This document shows positions 36,476 to 45,714 of a stretch of 64,000 bases of DNA, in pieces (position 1 is the stretch's first letter; every line of letters starts with the position of its first letter). A model generated the notes under the pieces. It was given only the letters and a program-made list of their open reading frames with translations. It did not search any database and was not told the origin of the DNA. The position numbers and the translations under genes are program-made. Source of the DNA: Sphingomonas sp. TREG-RG-20F-R18-01 (GTDB lineage: Bacteria; Pseudomonadota; Alphaproteobacteria; Sphingomonadales; Sphingomonadaceae); contig NZ_JAKNQQ010000004.1 of the NCBI RefSeq assembly GCF_022662475.1, positions 62,001-126,000 of the forward strand, in the 5' to 3' direction.

Positions 36476-36550
36476 TGGTGACCCCTACGAGAATCGAACT
36501 CGTGCTTACGCCGTGAGAGGGCGTCGTCCTAACCGCTAGACGAAGGGGCC
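36476..36550 (-). tRNA. tRNA-Glu (anticodon CUC)
   Basis: Minus-strand cloverleaf. The acceptor arm is GGCCCCT pairing with AGGGGTC, and the D-loop contains CTAGCGGTTAGGA. The anticodon stem/loop is ACGCC-CTCTCAC-GGCGT with anticodon CTC, and the T-arm is ACGAG-TTCGATT-CTCGT. The discriminator A and the CCA end are encoded (36476-36479). It reads GAG codons. Confidence 0.95.
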
Positions 36551-36619
36551 GTTAGCGAAGCGGCGTCCTTACGCATGCCGCGCAAGGACGTCAACTGCCG
36601 ATCGCAATCCTTCTGCTCC

Positions 36620-36644
36620 GGAACTCGAACCGCATTGCCACGTT
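36620..36644 (+). promoter_or_regulatory. EcfG-type general stress promoter for the small membrane protein gene
   Basis: GGAAC (36620-36624), 16 bases, then CGTT (36641-36644) match the alphaproteobacterial EcfG consensus GGAAC-N16/17-CGTT. Its distance to the ATG at 36710 (65 bases) is suitable. A second such site lies at 38695. Confidence 0.65.
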
Positions 36645-36675
36645 TGTGTCGGGGGCGGGCGAACTGTCGTCCGTT

Positions 36676-36695
36676 CCGGCGAGGGGCCGGTTTTT
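36676..36695 (+). terminator. Small hairpin with T-run in the leader of the small membrane protein gene
   Basis: CCGGC and GCCGG pair around GAGGG and are followed by five Ts. It sits between the EcfG-type promoter and the ATG at 36710, so it could attenuate the leader rather than end an upstream gene. The stem has only five pairs, so this is tentative. Confidence 0.3.
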
Positions 36696-36709
36696 AGAAG
36701 GGACGTTAC

Positions 36710-36856
36710 ATGCTCTGGACGATCGTAGTCATCTTGCTGGTGCTCTGGGCACTCGGTTTTGCCGTTCATATCGGCGGCGGCCTGATCCATCTTCTGCTCG
36801 TCATCGCAGCGATCGTCGTGGTCGTGCGCCTGCTTCAGGGCCGCTCCGCGGTATAG
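36710..36856 (+). CDS. Small membrane protein, lmo0937 family
   Basis: A 48-residue protein, MLWTIVVILLVLWALG followed by FAVHIGGGLIHLLLVIAAIV and a basic end RLLQGRSAV. Two hydrophobic helices with LWxLG and GGxIHxLLVIA signatures match the lmo0937-type small membrane proteins, which are often stress-induced. AAGGGA lies upstream. Probable expression from the EcfG-type promoter at 36620 agrees with a stress role. The exact molecular function is unknown. Confidence 0.82.
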   Translation: MLWTIVVILLVLWALGFAVHIGGGLIHLLLVIAAIVVVVRLLQGRSAV

Positions 36857-36881
36857 CCCGGCCGGGGGGGCGTGCTGTGGC

Positions 36882-38252
36882 TCAAGCCGCCGCGCGCCGC
36901 CTTTCCGCCATTTCCACGTTGAGCATTTCCGCCAGCAGGAACGCCAGTTCCAGACTCTGACCAGCGTTGAGCCGCGGGTCGCAATGCGTGTGATAGCGAT
37001 CCGCCAGCGACTGCTCGGTCACGTCGACCGCACCACCGGTGCACTCCGTGACATTCTGCCCGGTCATCTCGGCATGAATTCCCCCCGCGATCGACCCCTC
37101 CGCGCGATGCACCGCGAAGAACCCGCGCACTTCCGCCAGGATGCGGTCAAACGGCCGGGTCTTGTACCCCGTCGCCGCCTTGACGGTATTGCCGTGCATC
37201 GGATCGCAGCTCCATACCACCGGATGCCCCTCGCGCATGACGGCGCGGACCAGCTTGGGCAGCCCCGCCTCGATCTTGTCGTGACCGTAGCGGGTGATCA
37301 GTGTCATCCGACCCGGGATACGCGACGGGTTGAGCGTGTCGAGCAGCCGCAGCAGCGCGTCGGGCTCGAGGCTTGGGCCGCACTTCATGCCGATCGGATT
37401 GCCGATCCCGCGCAGATATTCGACATGCGCGCTGCCTTCGAAACGCGTGCGGTCGCCGATCCACAGGAAATGCGCGCTGGTGTCATACCAGTCGCCGGTC
37501 AGCGAATCCTGCCGCGTCAGCGCCTGTTCGTAGCGCAGCAGCAGCGCCTCGTGGCTGGTGTAGAAGCTCGTCTGCGCGAGCTGCGGCACCGTTTCGGGGC
37601 TGATACCGCACGCCTCCATGAAGTCGAGCGCCTCGCCGATGCGGTCGGCGACGTCGGCGAACTTCTTCGCCCACGGGCTGCGGCCCATGTAATCGTGCGT
37701 CCAGCGATGGACCTGGTGGAGGTTCGCATAGCCGCCGCCCGCGAACGCGCGGAGCAGGTTGAGCGTCGCGGCGGACTGGCTGTACGCGCGGATCATCCGC
37801 TGCGGATCGTTTGCGCGGCCCTCGGGGGTGAAGGCGATGTCGTTGACGATGTCGCCGCGGTAAGCGGGCAGGGTGACGTCGCCGATCGTCTCGGTATCGG
37901 CCGAGCGCGGCTTGGCGAACTGCCCCGCCATCCGGCCGAGCTTCACCGTCGGCAGCTTGGAGGCGAAGGTCAGCACCACCGCCATCTGCAGGATCACGCG
38001 GAATGTATCGCGGATGTTGTTCGCGCTGTGCTCGGCGAAGCTCTCGGCGCAATCGCCGCCTTGCAGCAGGAACGCCTTGCCCTCGGCAACGCGCGCGAGA
38101 TCCGTGGTGAGGTTGCGCGCCTCCCCTGCGAAGACGAGCGGGGGGAAGGAGCTGAGTTGCGCGGTCGCGGCGTCGAGCGCGGCGGGATCCTCATAGGTTG
38201 GCATTTGCCGCGCTTCGGCGCGGGTCCAGCTATCGGGGGCCCAGCTGCTCAT
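36882..38252 (-). CDS. aroG: 3-deoxy-7-phosphoheptulonate (DAHP) synthase, class II
   Basis: First enzyme of the shikimate pathway, joining phosphoenolpyruvate and erythrose-4-phosphate. Class II blocks are [77 protein letters not shown] and [11 protein letters not shown]. The start at 38252 gives 456 residues (MSSWAPDSW), the family's usual length, and has GGAGA six bases upstream. The frame continues without a stop through an upstream helix-turn-helix domain (listed separately), so a longer regulatory fusion is possible. Allosteric sites cannot be judged. Confidence 0.93.
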   Translation of the reverse strand: MSSWAPDSWTRAEARQMPTYEDPAALDAATAQLSSFPPLVFAGEARNLTTDLARVAEGKAFLLQGGDCAESFAEHSANNIRDTFRVILQMAVVLTFASKLPTVKLGRMAGQFAKPRSADTETIGDVTLPAYRGDIVNDIAFTPEGRANDPQRMIRAYSQSAATLNLLRAFAGGGYANLHQVHRWTHDYMGRSPWAKKFADVADRIGEALDFMEACGISPETVPQLAQTSFYTSHEALLLRYEQALTRQDSLTGDWYDTSAHFLWIGDRTRFEGSAHVEYLRGIGNPIGMKCGPSLEPDALLRLLDTLNPSRIPGRMTLITRYGHDKIEAGLPKLVRAVMREGHPVVWSCDPMHGNTVKAATGYKTRPFDRILAEVRGFFAVHRAEGSIAGGIHAEMTGQNVTECTGGAVDVTEQSLADRYHTHCDPRLNAGQSLELAFLLAEMLNVEMAERRRAAA

Positions 38253-38468
38253 GTCATTCTCCGTGCGAATCTGTACATACCAGTCGGCGTGTGCCGCGAT
38301 GGCGTTGGCGGCGATCTGGTTGACCGCCGGGCCGCTGGCGCGCTTGCCATCCTCTTCCCAGCCCTGGACGGTCGAGCCCGGCGCACCATACCACGCCCCG
38401 AAGGCGGCGCGGGTAAGGCCCCGTTCTTCGCGGAAGCGTTTGATCTTGAGGCCGGCCATCGTTGTCAT
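38253..38468 (-). CDS. In-frame XRE-like helix-turn-helix extension of DAHP synthase
   Basis: From ATG 38468 (or 38459) the frame encodes about 70 residues of lambda-repressor-like [23 protein letters not shown], then [20 protein letters not shown] and [18 protein letters not shown]. It reads directly into DAHP synthase with no stop codon. Either one 525-528-residue fusion is made, or the HTH and the enzyme use separate starts in one frame. No good ribosome-binding site is seen before 38468, while the enzyme start has one. Two matching palindromes lie just upstream. Loss of a stop by sequencing error cannot be excluded. Confidence 0.55.
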
Positions 38469-38478
38469 GTGGAGGGCA

Positions 38479-38528
38479 TTACCCAAGCGGGGTAAAGTGC
38501 GCAACGCTGTTTTTCCCTTGTGGGGTAA
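38479..38528 (-). promoter_or_regulatory. Tandem palindromic operator candidates upstream of the HTH-DAHP synthase frame
   Basis: Two 17-bp sites share the form TTACCC-N5-GGGTAA: TTACCCAAGCGGGGTAA (38479-38495) and TTTCCCTTGTGGGGTAA (38512-38528). Their centres are 33 bp apart, about three helical turns, so two dimers would bind the same DNA face. The nearer site begins 10 bases upstream of the first HTH ATG, which suggests autoregulation. Confidence 0.6.
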
Positions 38529-38694
38529 TTCGAGCGCAATTTCTTTCGCGGGGACGGGCTGGACCGAGTTTGCGGTCGCCGGCAATGACATTCGGGTAAA
38601 CATGCGTTTTGCGTGGGTCGGGTCCGCCGGCACGCGTACGACCCCGGCCGTACCGTTCTGATACATGCTGTCCGCTGCCGAATGTCGCTTTGCG

Positions 38695-38719
38695 GGAACC
38701 TGCGACGGAATGCGTCGTT
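38695..38719 (+). promoter_or_regulatory. EcfG-type general stress promoter for the 45-residue protein
   Basis: GGAAC (38695-38699), 16 bases, CGTT (38716-38719): an exact match to the EcfG consensus. It lies 43 bases upstream of the ATG at 38763. The gene also has a ribosome-binding site, so promoter, leader and frame fit one another. Confidence 0.7.
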
Positions 38720-38762
38720 TCGATGCCCGACTGGTTAACATGCTCTTCAGGAAGCACAAAAA

Positions 38763-38900
38763 ATGGTGCGTAAAACTTTAGGCTCGGGTTCTTTTCGGCG
38801 TACTTTCCAAGCTCCGAGACGCCTGAACGACGATCCGCGGGCGGGCCTTACCCCGATCGAACTCATGATGTTGGACAAGTCGCTCAAGGGCGCAAACTAA
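38763..38900 (+). CDS. Unrecognised 45-residue basic protein, probably stress-induced
   Basis: The product begins [20 protein letters not shown] and ends [23 protein letters not shown] lies 8 bases before the ATG, and an exact EcfG-type promoter lies 43 bases upstream. The N-terminal half is very basic and disordered-looking (R/K/S/T); the C-terminal half could form one amphipathic helix. It does not look like NepR, the known small regulator of this stress system. I do not recognise the family. It is divergent from the HTH-DAHP synthase gene. Confidence 0.65.
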   Translation: MVRKTLGSGSFRRTFQAPRRLNDDPRAGLTPIELMMLDKSLKGAN

Positions 38901-39069
38901 AGCAGGATCGCTGGGAGGCCACGGCTGCTGCGCCTGGCCTTCACGGTTGTTCGTCTTTCGACGGAGACGTCGCTAGTGCCGGGTAGTACCCGGCCGTGCG
39001 AGCTCGACAATTACCCTTGCTCGCCAGCCCACCTCGACCGTTATCCCGCGCGGATTCGTGTGCCGTGCT

Positions 39070-40005
39070 TCAATAGCCCGCGTCGAGATCGACGACATTC
39101 TCCATCGTCTCCCCCGCCTGGAATCTGGAGAGGTTGCGCAGGAACAGCTCGGCAGCACGAACGAACATCCTGGTCTGGCTGCGTCCGGCGAGGTGCATCG
39201 AATGGATCACGTTCGGGGTGGTCCACAAGGGATGCTCCGGCGGGAGCGGTTCCGGGTCGACCGTATCGAGGAACGCGCCCGCGATCGTCTTGCCGCCGAG
39301 CGCCGCGATCAGCGCGGCCTGATCGACCATGTCGCCGCGCGCGATGTTGACGAGCCATGCGCTCGCTTTCATCGCCAAGAGTTCGGGTGCGCCGATTGCC
39401 GCCTTTGTGTCTCCGGTCGAGGGCGCGGCGAGGATCACCCAATCATAGTCGCCGAGTCGCGGTTTCCACTCATCCGGCGTCAGCGTTCCGTCGCGGCCCG
39501 AGCGGGTGACGCCGGTCACCGCAACCCCGAATGCCGCGAGCCGTTCGCCGATCAGGCGCCCGATCGCGCCATAGCCAACCACCAGCGCGCGGGTTTCGAA
39601 CAGTTCCTGCCGTCCCGGGGCCGAATCGGGCCATGCGCGCCGGTCGGCGATCCGCACCACCTCGTCGTACCGCTTGGCGGCGACCAGGACGCCCATCACC
39701 GCATATTCGGCGACGGCGATGGCGTTGATCCCGGCGCCGTTGGTGACGATCGTCCCCGCATCGCGCAGCGCCACGAGATCGAGCGATTCGATTCCGGCGA
39801 TCGCGGTGAACAGCCAGCGCAGCCGTTTCGCGGCGGCAACCGCTTCCTGCGTCAGCCCGTGCGGGTACAGGTCGACCCAGCCGATGTCCGCGTCGACCAT
39901 CGCCGCGGTCGCCTCCGCCCGCGTCGCGACCCAGCTGATGTCGAGCCCGGCGGGAAGCCGCGGTTCGAGTAACTGGCGGGCAAGCGCAGGCAGGACGACT
40001 TTCAT
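39070..40005 (-). CDS. D-isomer-specific 2-hydroxyacid dehydrogenase
   Basis: NAD(P)-dependent reductase of 2-oxoacids. The Rossmann motif is VVGYGAIGR (142-150). The catalytic set is Arg223 (NIARGDMVD), Glu252 (DPEPLPPEHPLW) and His271 (SMHLAG). The start at 40005 has AAAGG six bases upstream; the open frame before it is not protein-like. The length of 311 residues is normal for the glyoxylate/hydroxypyruvate-reductase-like group. The substrate is unknown and there is no operon partner other than the TM2 gene 20 bases upstream. Confidence 0.88.
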   Translation of the reverse strand: MKVVLPALARQLLEPRLPAGLDISWVATRAEATAAMVDADIGWVDLYPHGLTQEAVAAAKRLRWLFTAIAGIESLDLVALRDAGTIVTNGAGINAIAVAEYAVMGVLVAAKRYDEVVRIADRRAWPDSAPGRQELFETRALVVGYGAIGRLIGERLAAFGVAVTGVTRSGRDGTLTPDEWKPRLGDYDWVILAAPSTGDTKAAIGAPELLAMKASAWLVNIARGDMVDQAALIAALGGKTIAGAFLDTVDPEPLPPEHPLWTTPNVIHSMHLAGRSQTRMFVRAAELFLRNLSRFQAGETMENVVDLDAGY

Positions 40006-40025
40006 CAACGACCTTTCGGGCGGGG

Positions 40026-40472
40026 TTAGAACCAGGCGGTATCGCCCTCGACATATTTGCGCTCGAACGCTTCGTCGGGGGTTGCGAGATAGATGATGCA
40101 TTCGATCAGCGCGATCACGCCGATGATCGCGGTCGGCACGCCAAACAGGATCGATCCGAACACCGCGACGCACAGCATCACGATCCCGGCCTTGATCTTG
40201 CCGAGGTAGAATTTGTGGAGCCCGAGCGTGCCGAGGAAGAAAGCAAGCAGCGCGGCGACGAAGCGGTTCTTGTCGGCGGCCATGGCGGTGCCGCCGGTGA
40301 CGTAGATGCTGGTCGCGCGGCCGTCCTGCGCCTCGAAATCGACGCGCTGCCCGCTCTGCGGCGGCGCGCGGTGGCGCCAGTCGGCGGGGGTGAAGGCGTA
40401 GCGGCGCCCGTCCTCGGCGCTGATCATGCCCTCGCCGCTGTTGGTATCGAACCCCAAGACCTTGCCCTGCAT
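40026..40472 (-). CDS. TM2-domain membrane protein with a cold-shock-like N-terminal domain
   Basis: The N-terminal part (1-62) resembles a small OB/cold-shock fold: GKVLGFDTNSGEGMISAEDG, then RYAFTPADWR and GQRVDFEAQDGRA. The C-terminal TM2 domain has two helices, with AALLAFFLGTLGLHKFYLG, then KIKAGIVMLC and IIGVIALIECIIYL. The start ATG at 40472 has GGGG eight bases upstream, and these Gs lie in a hairpin. It is probably co-transcribed with the downstream dehydrogenase. The role is unknown, possibly stress or membrane homeostasis. Confidence 0.82.
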   Translation of the reverse strand: MQGKVLGFDTNSGEGMISAEDGRRYAFTPADWRHRAPPQSGQRVDFEAQDGRATSIYVTGGTAMAADKNRFVAALLAFFLGTLGLHKFYLGKIKAGIVMLCVAVFGSILFGVPTAIIGVIALIECIIYLATPDEAFERKYVEGDTAWF

Positions 40473-40481
40473 CGTCACGTC

Positions 40482-40500
40482 CCCCCGGTTGTGTCGGGGG
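40482..40500 (-). promoter_or_regulatory. Hairpin covering the TM2 gene ribosome-binding site
   Basis: CCCCCG and CGGGGG (40482-40487, 40495-40500) form a 6-bp stem around 7 bases. On the minus-strand RNA the second arm is the G-run that serves as Shine-Dalgarno sequence, 9 bases from the ATG at 40472. Pairing would hide the site. Confidence 0.4.
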
Positions 40501-40540
40501 CAGCTTAGCGCGGGCGGGCGCGAAGGGAAGGGGGTGTTCT

Positions 40541-40557
40541 CCGTTCGTTTCGAACGG
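40541..40557 (-). terminator. Small hairpin after kdpE
   Basis: CCGTTCG and CGAACGG form a 7-bp stem around TTT, 15 bases downstream of the kdpE stop on the minus strand. There is no T-run. It may mark the end of the kdp transcript before the TM2 gene. Confidence 0.4.
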
Positions 40558-40571
40558 GACGGAGCAGGTGT

Positions 40572-41264
40572 CTACCGCTCCCCCGTCGCGAGCCGATACC
40601 CGACCCCGGGCTCGTTGATCAGCAACCGCGGCACCGCCGCATCTTGCTCGAGCTTCTGCCGCAACCCGCGGATCACGATGCGCAGGTAATCGACATGGCT
40701 TTCATGCGCCGGCCCCCAGACGGTGCGCAGCAAGTGCGCGTGGCCGATCACCCGGTCGGGCCGCTTCGCAAGTTCGGCGAGCACGTCATATTCCTTGGGC
40801 GGCAGATGGATGACCTCGCCCCCGCGCCGCACGCGGCGATGCTCGAGATCGATCTCGACGTCTCCCGCGGTCACGTTGACTCGCTCGGCCTGCGTCGCGA
40901 GCCGGTGGCGGAAGGCGGTGCGCAGCCGCGCGAGCAGTTCCTCGGTATCGAACGGCTTGATCAGATAATCGTCCGCGCCGAGATCGAGCGCGGCGACCTT
41001 CTCGCTGGTCTCATCGCGCGCCGAGACGACCAGCACCGTCGCCTGCGAGCGCGCCTTGATCAGCTGGATCATCTCGAGCCCGTCGCGGTCGGGCAGGCCG
41101 AGGTCGAGCAGCACCGCGTCGGGCTTGGCGATGTCGACCAGCGACAGGCCCTCGCGTGCGGAGCTGGCCTCGGACACGGCGTGCCCGGCGCGTTCCAAGG
41201 CGACGCGCAGCAACCGGCGGATGTGCGCGTCGTCTTCGACGATCAGGACTTTGTGGGCGGGCAT
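40572..41264 (-). CDS. kdpE: KdpE response regulator
   Basis: OmpR/PhoB-type regulator that activates kdp transcription on K+ limitation. The receiver domain has the acidic pocket ED (10-12), phospho-accepting Asp54 in AVLLDLGLPDRDG and the conserved Lys in IKPFDTEE. The C-terminal winged helix contains HLPPKEYDVLAELAKRPDRV and VDYLRIVIRGLRQKLE. It lies 10 bases after kdpC on the same strand, whereas its sensor kdpD is divergent at the other end. The length of 230 residues is normal. Confidence 0.93.
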   Translation of the reverse strand: MPAHKVLIVEDDAHIRRLLRVALERAGHAVSEASSAREGLSLVDIAKPDAVLLDLGLPDRDGLEMIQLIKARSQATVLVVSARDETSEKVAALDLGADDYLIKPFDTEELLARLRTAFRHRLATQAERVNVTAGDVEIDLEHRRVRRGGEVIHLPPKEYDVLAELAKRPDRVIGHAHLLRTVWGPAHESHVDYLRIVIRGLRQKLEQDAAVPRLLINEPGVGYRLATGER

Positions 41265-41274
41265 GGCGTGCGTG

Positions 41275-41862
41275 TTACGGCCGCTTGCTCATCCGGTCGA
41301 GCGCAAGGTTGAGCGCGAGCACGTTGACGCGCGGTTCGCCGAGGAACCCGAGCAGCGGAGTCTCCGCGGTCTGCTCGACCAACTGGCGAACCCGTGCCTG
41401 GTCGATCCCGCGCACCCTGGCGACGCGCGCCGTTTGATAAAAAGCCGCCTCGGGGCTGATATGGGGGTCGAGCCCCGAGGCAGAGGCCGTCACCAGATCG
41501 GCGGGAACAGTAGAACCTGGTGCCGTAACTTTTACCGCGGCCATGTCGGTCTTGACCCGGTCGACCAGCGCCTTGCTGGTGGGTCCAAGGTTCGAGCCCG
41601 ACGAAGCGGTCGCGTCATACCCCTTGCCGGCCGCAGACGGGCGGCCGTGGAAATAGCTGGGCCCGGCAAAGCCCTGGCCGATCAGCGCGGAGCCGATCAC
41701 GGTCCCCTTCGCATCGCGGAGGAGGCTGCCGTTGGCCGCCCCCGGCGCGATCACCTGGCCGAGGCCGGTGAGCGCGAGCGGATAAACGAGGCCGAGCAGG
41801 AGCGCGAACAGGAGCGTCAGGACGATCGCTGGACGCAGCGCGGATTTGAAATCGGTAAGCAT
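41275..41862 (-). CDS. kdpC: Potassium-transporting ATPase subunit KdpC
   Basis: Single-span subunit that raises nucleotide affinity and stabilises the KdpFABC pump. The N-terminal helix is [20 protein letters not shown] (about 15-34). Family blocks are [21 protein letters not shown], split by small changes, [31 protein letters not shown] and [14 protein letters not shown]. It lies 11 bases after kdpB. Confidence 0.95.
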   Translation of the reverse strand: MLTDFKSALRPAIVLTLLFALLLGLVYPLALTGLGQVIAPGAANGSLLRDAKGTVIGSALIGQGFAGPSYFHGRPSAAGKGYDATASSGSNLGPTSKALVDRVKTDMAAVKVTAPGSTVPADLVTASASGLDPHISPEAAFYQTARVARVRGIDQARVRQLVEQTAETPLLGFLGEPRVNVLALNLALDRMSKRP

Positions 41863-41873
41863 GTTTCAGATCC

Positions 41874-43895
41874 TCAGGCGAGGTGAAGGCCGGCGACGAC
41901 GAGGTCGATCAGCTTGATCCCGATGAACGGCGCGATCAGGCCGCCGAGGCCGTAGACCGCGAGGTTGCGTGCGAGCAGCGGCCCGGCACCCATCGGTGTG
42001 TATTTGACGCCCTTGAGCGCGAGCGGGACGAGCAGCGGGATGATGAGGGCGTTGAAAATGATCGCCGACAGGATCGCGCTGTTCGGGCTCGACAGCCCCA
42101 TCACGTTGAGCACGCCAAGCCCCGGATAGAGCACGACGAACATCGCCGGGATGATCGCGAAATATTTGGCGACGTCATTGGCGACCGAGAAGGTCGTCAG
42201 CGCCCCGCGCGTCATCAGCAGCTGTTTGCCGAGCCCCACGATCTCGATCAGCTTGGTCGGATCGCTGTCGAGGTCGACCATGTTGCCCGCCTCGCGCGCG
42301 GCCTGCGTGCCGGTGTTCATCGCGACGCCGACATCGGCCTGCGCGAGCGCGGGGGCGTCGTTGGTGCCGTCACCGCACATCGCGACGAGCTTGCCGCTCT
42401 GCTGTTCCTTGCGGATCAGCGCGAGCTTGTCCTCGGGGGTGGCTTCGGCGAGGAAATCGTCGACGCCTGCTTCGGCGGCGATCGCGGCGGCGGTGAGGGG
42501 GTTGTCGCCGGTGATCATCACCGTGCGGATCCCCATCCGGCGCAGCTCGACGAAGCGTTCGCGCACCCCCGCCTTGACGACGTCCTTGAGAGCGACCGCG
42601 CCGAGCAACCGCCCGTCGCGGAGCACCGCGAGCGGGGTCATCCCGCCGCGCGCGATCTCGTCGGTGATGCGCTTGAGTTCGACCGCGCCGGCCGCGTCCG
42701 AAGGCAGCGTCTTGAGGATCGAATCGACCGCGCCCTTGAGCACCGTGACCGCGCCGAGCTTGACGCCCGACGCGCGGGTCTGCGCGGTGAACGGGATGAT
42801 CTCGGCATCGGCCGGGAGGACGGCATTCTGCTGGAACTGCTCGCGCGCCAGCACGACGATCGAGCGGCCCTCGGGCGTCTCGTCGGCGAGGCTCGCGGTC
42901 ATCGCGGCTTCGGCAAGCGTCGCGACGTCGATCCCGGCGAGCGCGCGGAATTCGCTTGCCTGGCGGTCGCCAATCGTGATCGTCCCGGTCTTGTCGAGCA
43001 GCAGGACGTCGATATCGCCCGCCGCCTCGACCGCGCGGCCGGACTTGGCGAGGACGTTGAAGCGGACCAGCCGGTCCATTCCCGCAATGCCGATTGCCGA
43101 CAGCAGCGCCGCGATCGTCGTCGGGATCAGCGTGATCAGCAGCGCGGCGAGCACCGCGACCGAAATCCCGCCGCCGGCGTAGTTGGCGAAGCCCGGAATG
43201 GTGGCGACCGCGATCAGGAAGATGATCGTTAGACCAACGAGCAGGATCGTCAGCGCGATCTCGTTCGGGGTTTTCTGGCGTTCGGCGCCTTCGACCAGCG
43301 CGATCATCCGGTCGAGGAAGCCCTGGCCGGGTTCCGCGGTGATCTGCACCGTGATCTGGTCCGAGATAACGCGCGTGCCCGCGGTGACGGCGGAGCGATC
43401 GCCGCCCGCCTCGCGGATGACCGGCGCGCTCTCGCCGGTGATCGCGGCTTCGTTGACCGAGGCGACGCCGACGATGACCTCGCCGTCCGCGGGGATCAGG
43501 TCGCCGGTCTCGACCAGGACCTTGTCACCCTTGGCGAGTTGTGTGGCGGGGACCAGTTCCCATGCGCCCGCGACGTCGATCAGCTTCTTCGCCTTCAGTT
43601 CGGACTTGGTCGCGCGGAGGCTCGCCGCCTGCGCCCGGCCGCGCCCTTCGGCGAGCGCCTCGGCGAAGGTGCCGAACAGCACCGTCAGCCACAGCCAGAC
43701 GATCAGCTGGATCTGGAACGAGGCGGCGAGCGGCTCGCCCCCCATCGCCAGCAGGACGGTGAGGAGCAATGCGACCACGGCGGTGGTGAAGAGCACGGGG
43801 TTCTTCACCAGCTGGCGCGGGTCGAGCTTCTTGAACGAGTCGCCGATCGCCGGGACGACCAGCTTCGCCGAGAACATGGAGGATGCGGTTGCCAT
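41874..43895 (-). CDS. kdpB: Potassium-transporting P-type ATPase catalytic subunit KdpB
   Basis: ATP-hydrolysing subunit of the high-affinity K+ pump. P-type hallmarks: TGESAPV in the actuator domain, [13 protein letters not shown] with the phosphorylated Asp near residue 303, the KGA segment for nucleotide binding, [14 protein letters not shown] and [20 protein letters not shown]. Seven membrane helices are visible. At 673 residues it is close to the E. coli protein. It lies 11 bases after kdpA. Confidence 0.97.
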   Translation of the reverse strand: MATASSMFSAKLVVPAIGDSFKKLDPRQLVKNPVLFTTAVVALLLTVLLAMGGEPLAASFQIQLIVWLWLTVLFGTFAEALAEGRGRAQAASLRATKSELKAKKLIDVAGAWELVPATQLAKGDKVLVETGDLIPADGEVIVGVASVNEAAITGESAPVIREAGGDRSAVTAGTRVISDQITVQITAEPGQGFLDRMIALVEGAERQKTPNEIALTILLVGLTIIFLIAVATIPGFANYAGGGISVAVLAALLITLIPTTIAALLSAIGIAGMDRLVRFNVLAKSGRAVEAAGDIDVLLLDKTGTITIGDRQASEFRALAGIDVATLAEAAMTASLADETPEGRSIVVLAREQFQQNAVLPADAEIIPFTAQTRASGVKLGAVTVLKGAVDSILKTLPSDAAGAVELKRITDEIARGGMTPLAVLRDGRLLGAVALKDVVKAGVRERFVELRRMGIRTVMITGDNPLTAAAIAAEAGVDDFLAEATPEDKLALIRKEQQSGKLVAMCGDGTNDAPALAQADVGVAMNTGTQAAREAGNMVDLDSDPTKLIEIVGLGKQLLMTRGALTTFSVANDVAKYFAIIPAMFVVLYPGLGVLNVMGLSSPNSAILSAIIFNALIIPLLVPLALKGVKYTPMGAGPLLARNLAVYGLGGLIAPFIGIKLIDLVVAGLHLA

Positions 43896-43906
43896 TGTCA
43901 GGACCT

Positions 43907-45610
43907 TCAGAAGAGCTGGCCGTTGATCATCGCGAGATGATCAGCGATCGGGCCGAGGGCGAGGCTGGGCAGGAAGGTGAGGCCGCCGAGGATCAGGATG
44001 ATCCCGACGAGCAACCCGATCCACAGCCCGCCCGTGGTCGGGAACGAACCCGCACCGGCGGGAATGTGCTTCTTGGCGGCGAGGCTGCCCGCGATCGCGA
44101 GCACCGGCACGATGATGAAGAACCGCCCGAGCCACATCGCGATGGAGAGCATCCCGTTGTACCAGGGCGTCCCCGCGGAGAGGCCTGCGAAGGCCGACCC
44201 GTTGTTCGCGGTCGCCGACGTGAAGGCGTAGAGGATCTCCGCGAAGCCGTGCGGCCCCTTGTTGAGCGGCTCAGCGAGCCCGTCGGGCATCACCGCGCTG
44301 AGCGAGGTCAGCCCGAGGATGCAGAGCGGCAGGATCGCGATCGCGAGGACGGCGAGCTTGACCTCGCGGCTCTCGATCTTCTTGCCGACATATTCGGGGG
44401 TGCGCCCGACCATCAGCCCGGCGACAAACACCGCGAGGATCGCGAACAGCAGGAAGCCGTAGACGCCCGCGCCGACGCCGCCGATGACGATCTCGCCGAG
44501 CTGCATGTTGAACAGCGGGATCATCCCGCCGAGCGGCGTGAAGCTGTCGTGCATCGCGTTGACCGCACCGCATGAAGCGGCGGTGGTGACGACCGCGAAC
44601 AGCGCGGACGCGGCGGTGCCGAAGCGGACTTCCTTGCCCTCCATATTGCCACCGGCGACGCCGATGTGCTGGAGGATCGGATTGCCCTGCGCTTCCTGCC
44701 AATAGCAGACGGTGACGCCCGCCACGAACAGCACGGTCATCGCACCGAGGATCGCCCAGCCCTGGCGCGTATCGCCGACCGCCTTGCCGAAGGTCCAGGT
44801 CAGCCCGACGCCGATCGCGAAGATCGACAGCATCTGGACGAGGTTGGTCAGCGCGGTCGGGTTTTCGAACGGATGCGCGCTATTGGCGTTGAAGAAGCCG
44901 CCACCGTTGGTGCCGAGCATCTTGATCGCTTCCTGGCTCGCGACCGGGCCGAGCGCGATCGTCTGCTTGACGCCTTCCAGCGTCGTCGCGTCGACCGACA
45001 TGGCGAGCGTCTGCGGTACGCCGCTGACGATCAGGAACAGCGCATAGACGATGCAGGTGGGGAGCAGCAGGTACAATGTGACGCGCGTCAGATCCGCCCA
45101 GAAATTGCCGATCGTCTTCATCTCGCGCCGCGCGAACCCGCGGAACAGCGCGAAGGCGATCGCGATGCCGGTGGCGGCACTGAGGAAGTTGTGGATGGTG
45201 AGCCCGAGCATCTGGCTCAGGTTCGACATCACCGCCTCGCCCGAATACCACTGCCAGTTGGTGTTGCTGACGAACGAGATCGCCGTGTTCATCGCGCCGT
45301 CCGGCGCGACGCCGGCGAACCCGCGCTGGTCGAGCGGCAGGAACGCCTGGAACCGCAGGACCGCATAGGTCAGCAGCACGGTGACGAGCTGGAACAGCAG
45401 CATGTGGACAGCGTACCGACGCCAGCCCTGCTCGACGGTCGGGTCGATCCCGGCGAGCTTATAGAAGCCGGTTTCGACGGGCCCAAGCACGACGTGGAGC
45501 GGCGTGCGCCGCCCTTCGTAGAGCGCGAACAGCCACATCCCCATCGGCTTGGCGATCGCCGCCAGGATGGCGACAAAGAGCGCGATCAGCGCCCATCCCT
45601 GAATGGTCAT
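43907..45610 (-). CDS. kdpA: Potassium-transporting ATPase channel-like subunit KdpA
   Basis: K+-selecting membrane subunit descended from the Trk/KtrB channels. Filter-like loops are visible in [42 protein letters not shown] and [16 protein letters not shown], one for each of the four pore repeats. Ten membrane helices fit the 567 residues. It follows kdpF by 13 bases. Confidence 0.97.
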   Translation of the reverse strand: MTIQGWALIALFVAILAAIAKPMGMWLFALYEGRRTPLHVVLGPVETGFYKLAGIDPTVEQGWRRYAVHMLLFQLVTVLLTYAVLRFQAFLPLDQRGFAGVAPDGAMNTAISFVSNTNWQWYSGEAVMSNLSQMLGLTIHNFLSAATGIAIAFALFRGFARREMKTIGNFWADLTRVTLYLLLPTCIVYALFLIVSGVPQTLAMSVDATTLEGVKQTIALGPVASQEAIKMLGTNGGGFFNANSAHPFENPTALTNLVQMLSIFAIGVGLTWTFGKAVGDTRQGWAILGAMTVLFVAGVTVCYWQEAQGNPILQHIGVAGGNMEGKEVRFGTAASALFAVVTTAASCGAVNAMHDSFTPLGGMIPLFNMQLGEIVIGGVGAGVYGFLLFAILAVFVAGLMVGRTPEYVGKKIESREVKLAVLAIAILPLCILGLTSLSAVMPDGLAEPLNKGPHGFAEILYAFTSATANNGSAFAGLSAGTPWYNGMLSIAMWLGRFFIIVPVLAIAGSLAAKKHIPAGAGSFPTTGGLWIGLLVGIILILGGLTFLPSLALGPIADHLAMINGQLF

Positions 45611-45623
45611 CGATGCAGGTCCT

Positions 45624-45713
45624 TCAGAACCGCTCGGGCCGGACGAGCACGGCGACGAGATACAGGAGGAGGGCGACCGCGGTCAGCCCGGCGAGCGCGA
45701 GGTGCAGCGTCAT
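45624..45713 (-). CDS. kdpF: KdpF small subunit
   Basis: A 29-residue single-helix subunit: [20 protein letters not shown], then AVLVRPERF. The end LxRPERF is diagnostic of KdpF. It starts one base after the TGA of the preceding micro-gene (TGAGATG), which suggests re-initiation. An ATG 12 bases further upstream is also in frame. Confidence 0.85.
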   Translation of the reverse strand: MTLHLALAGLTAVALLLYLVAVLVRPERF

Positions 45714-45714
45714 C

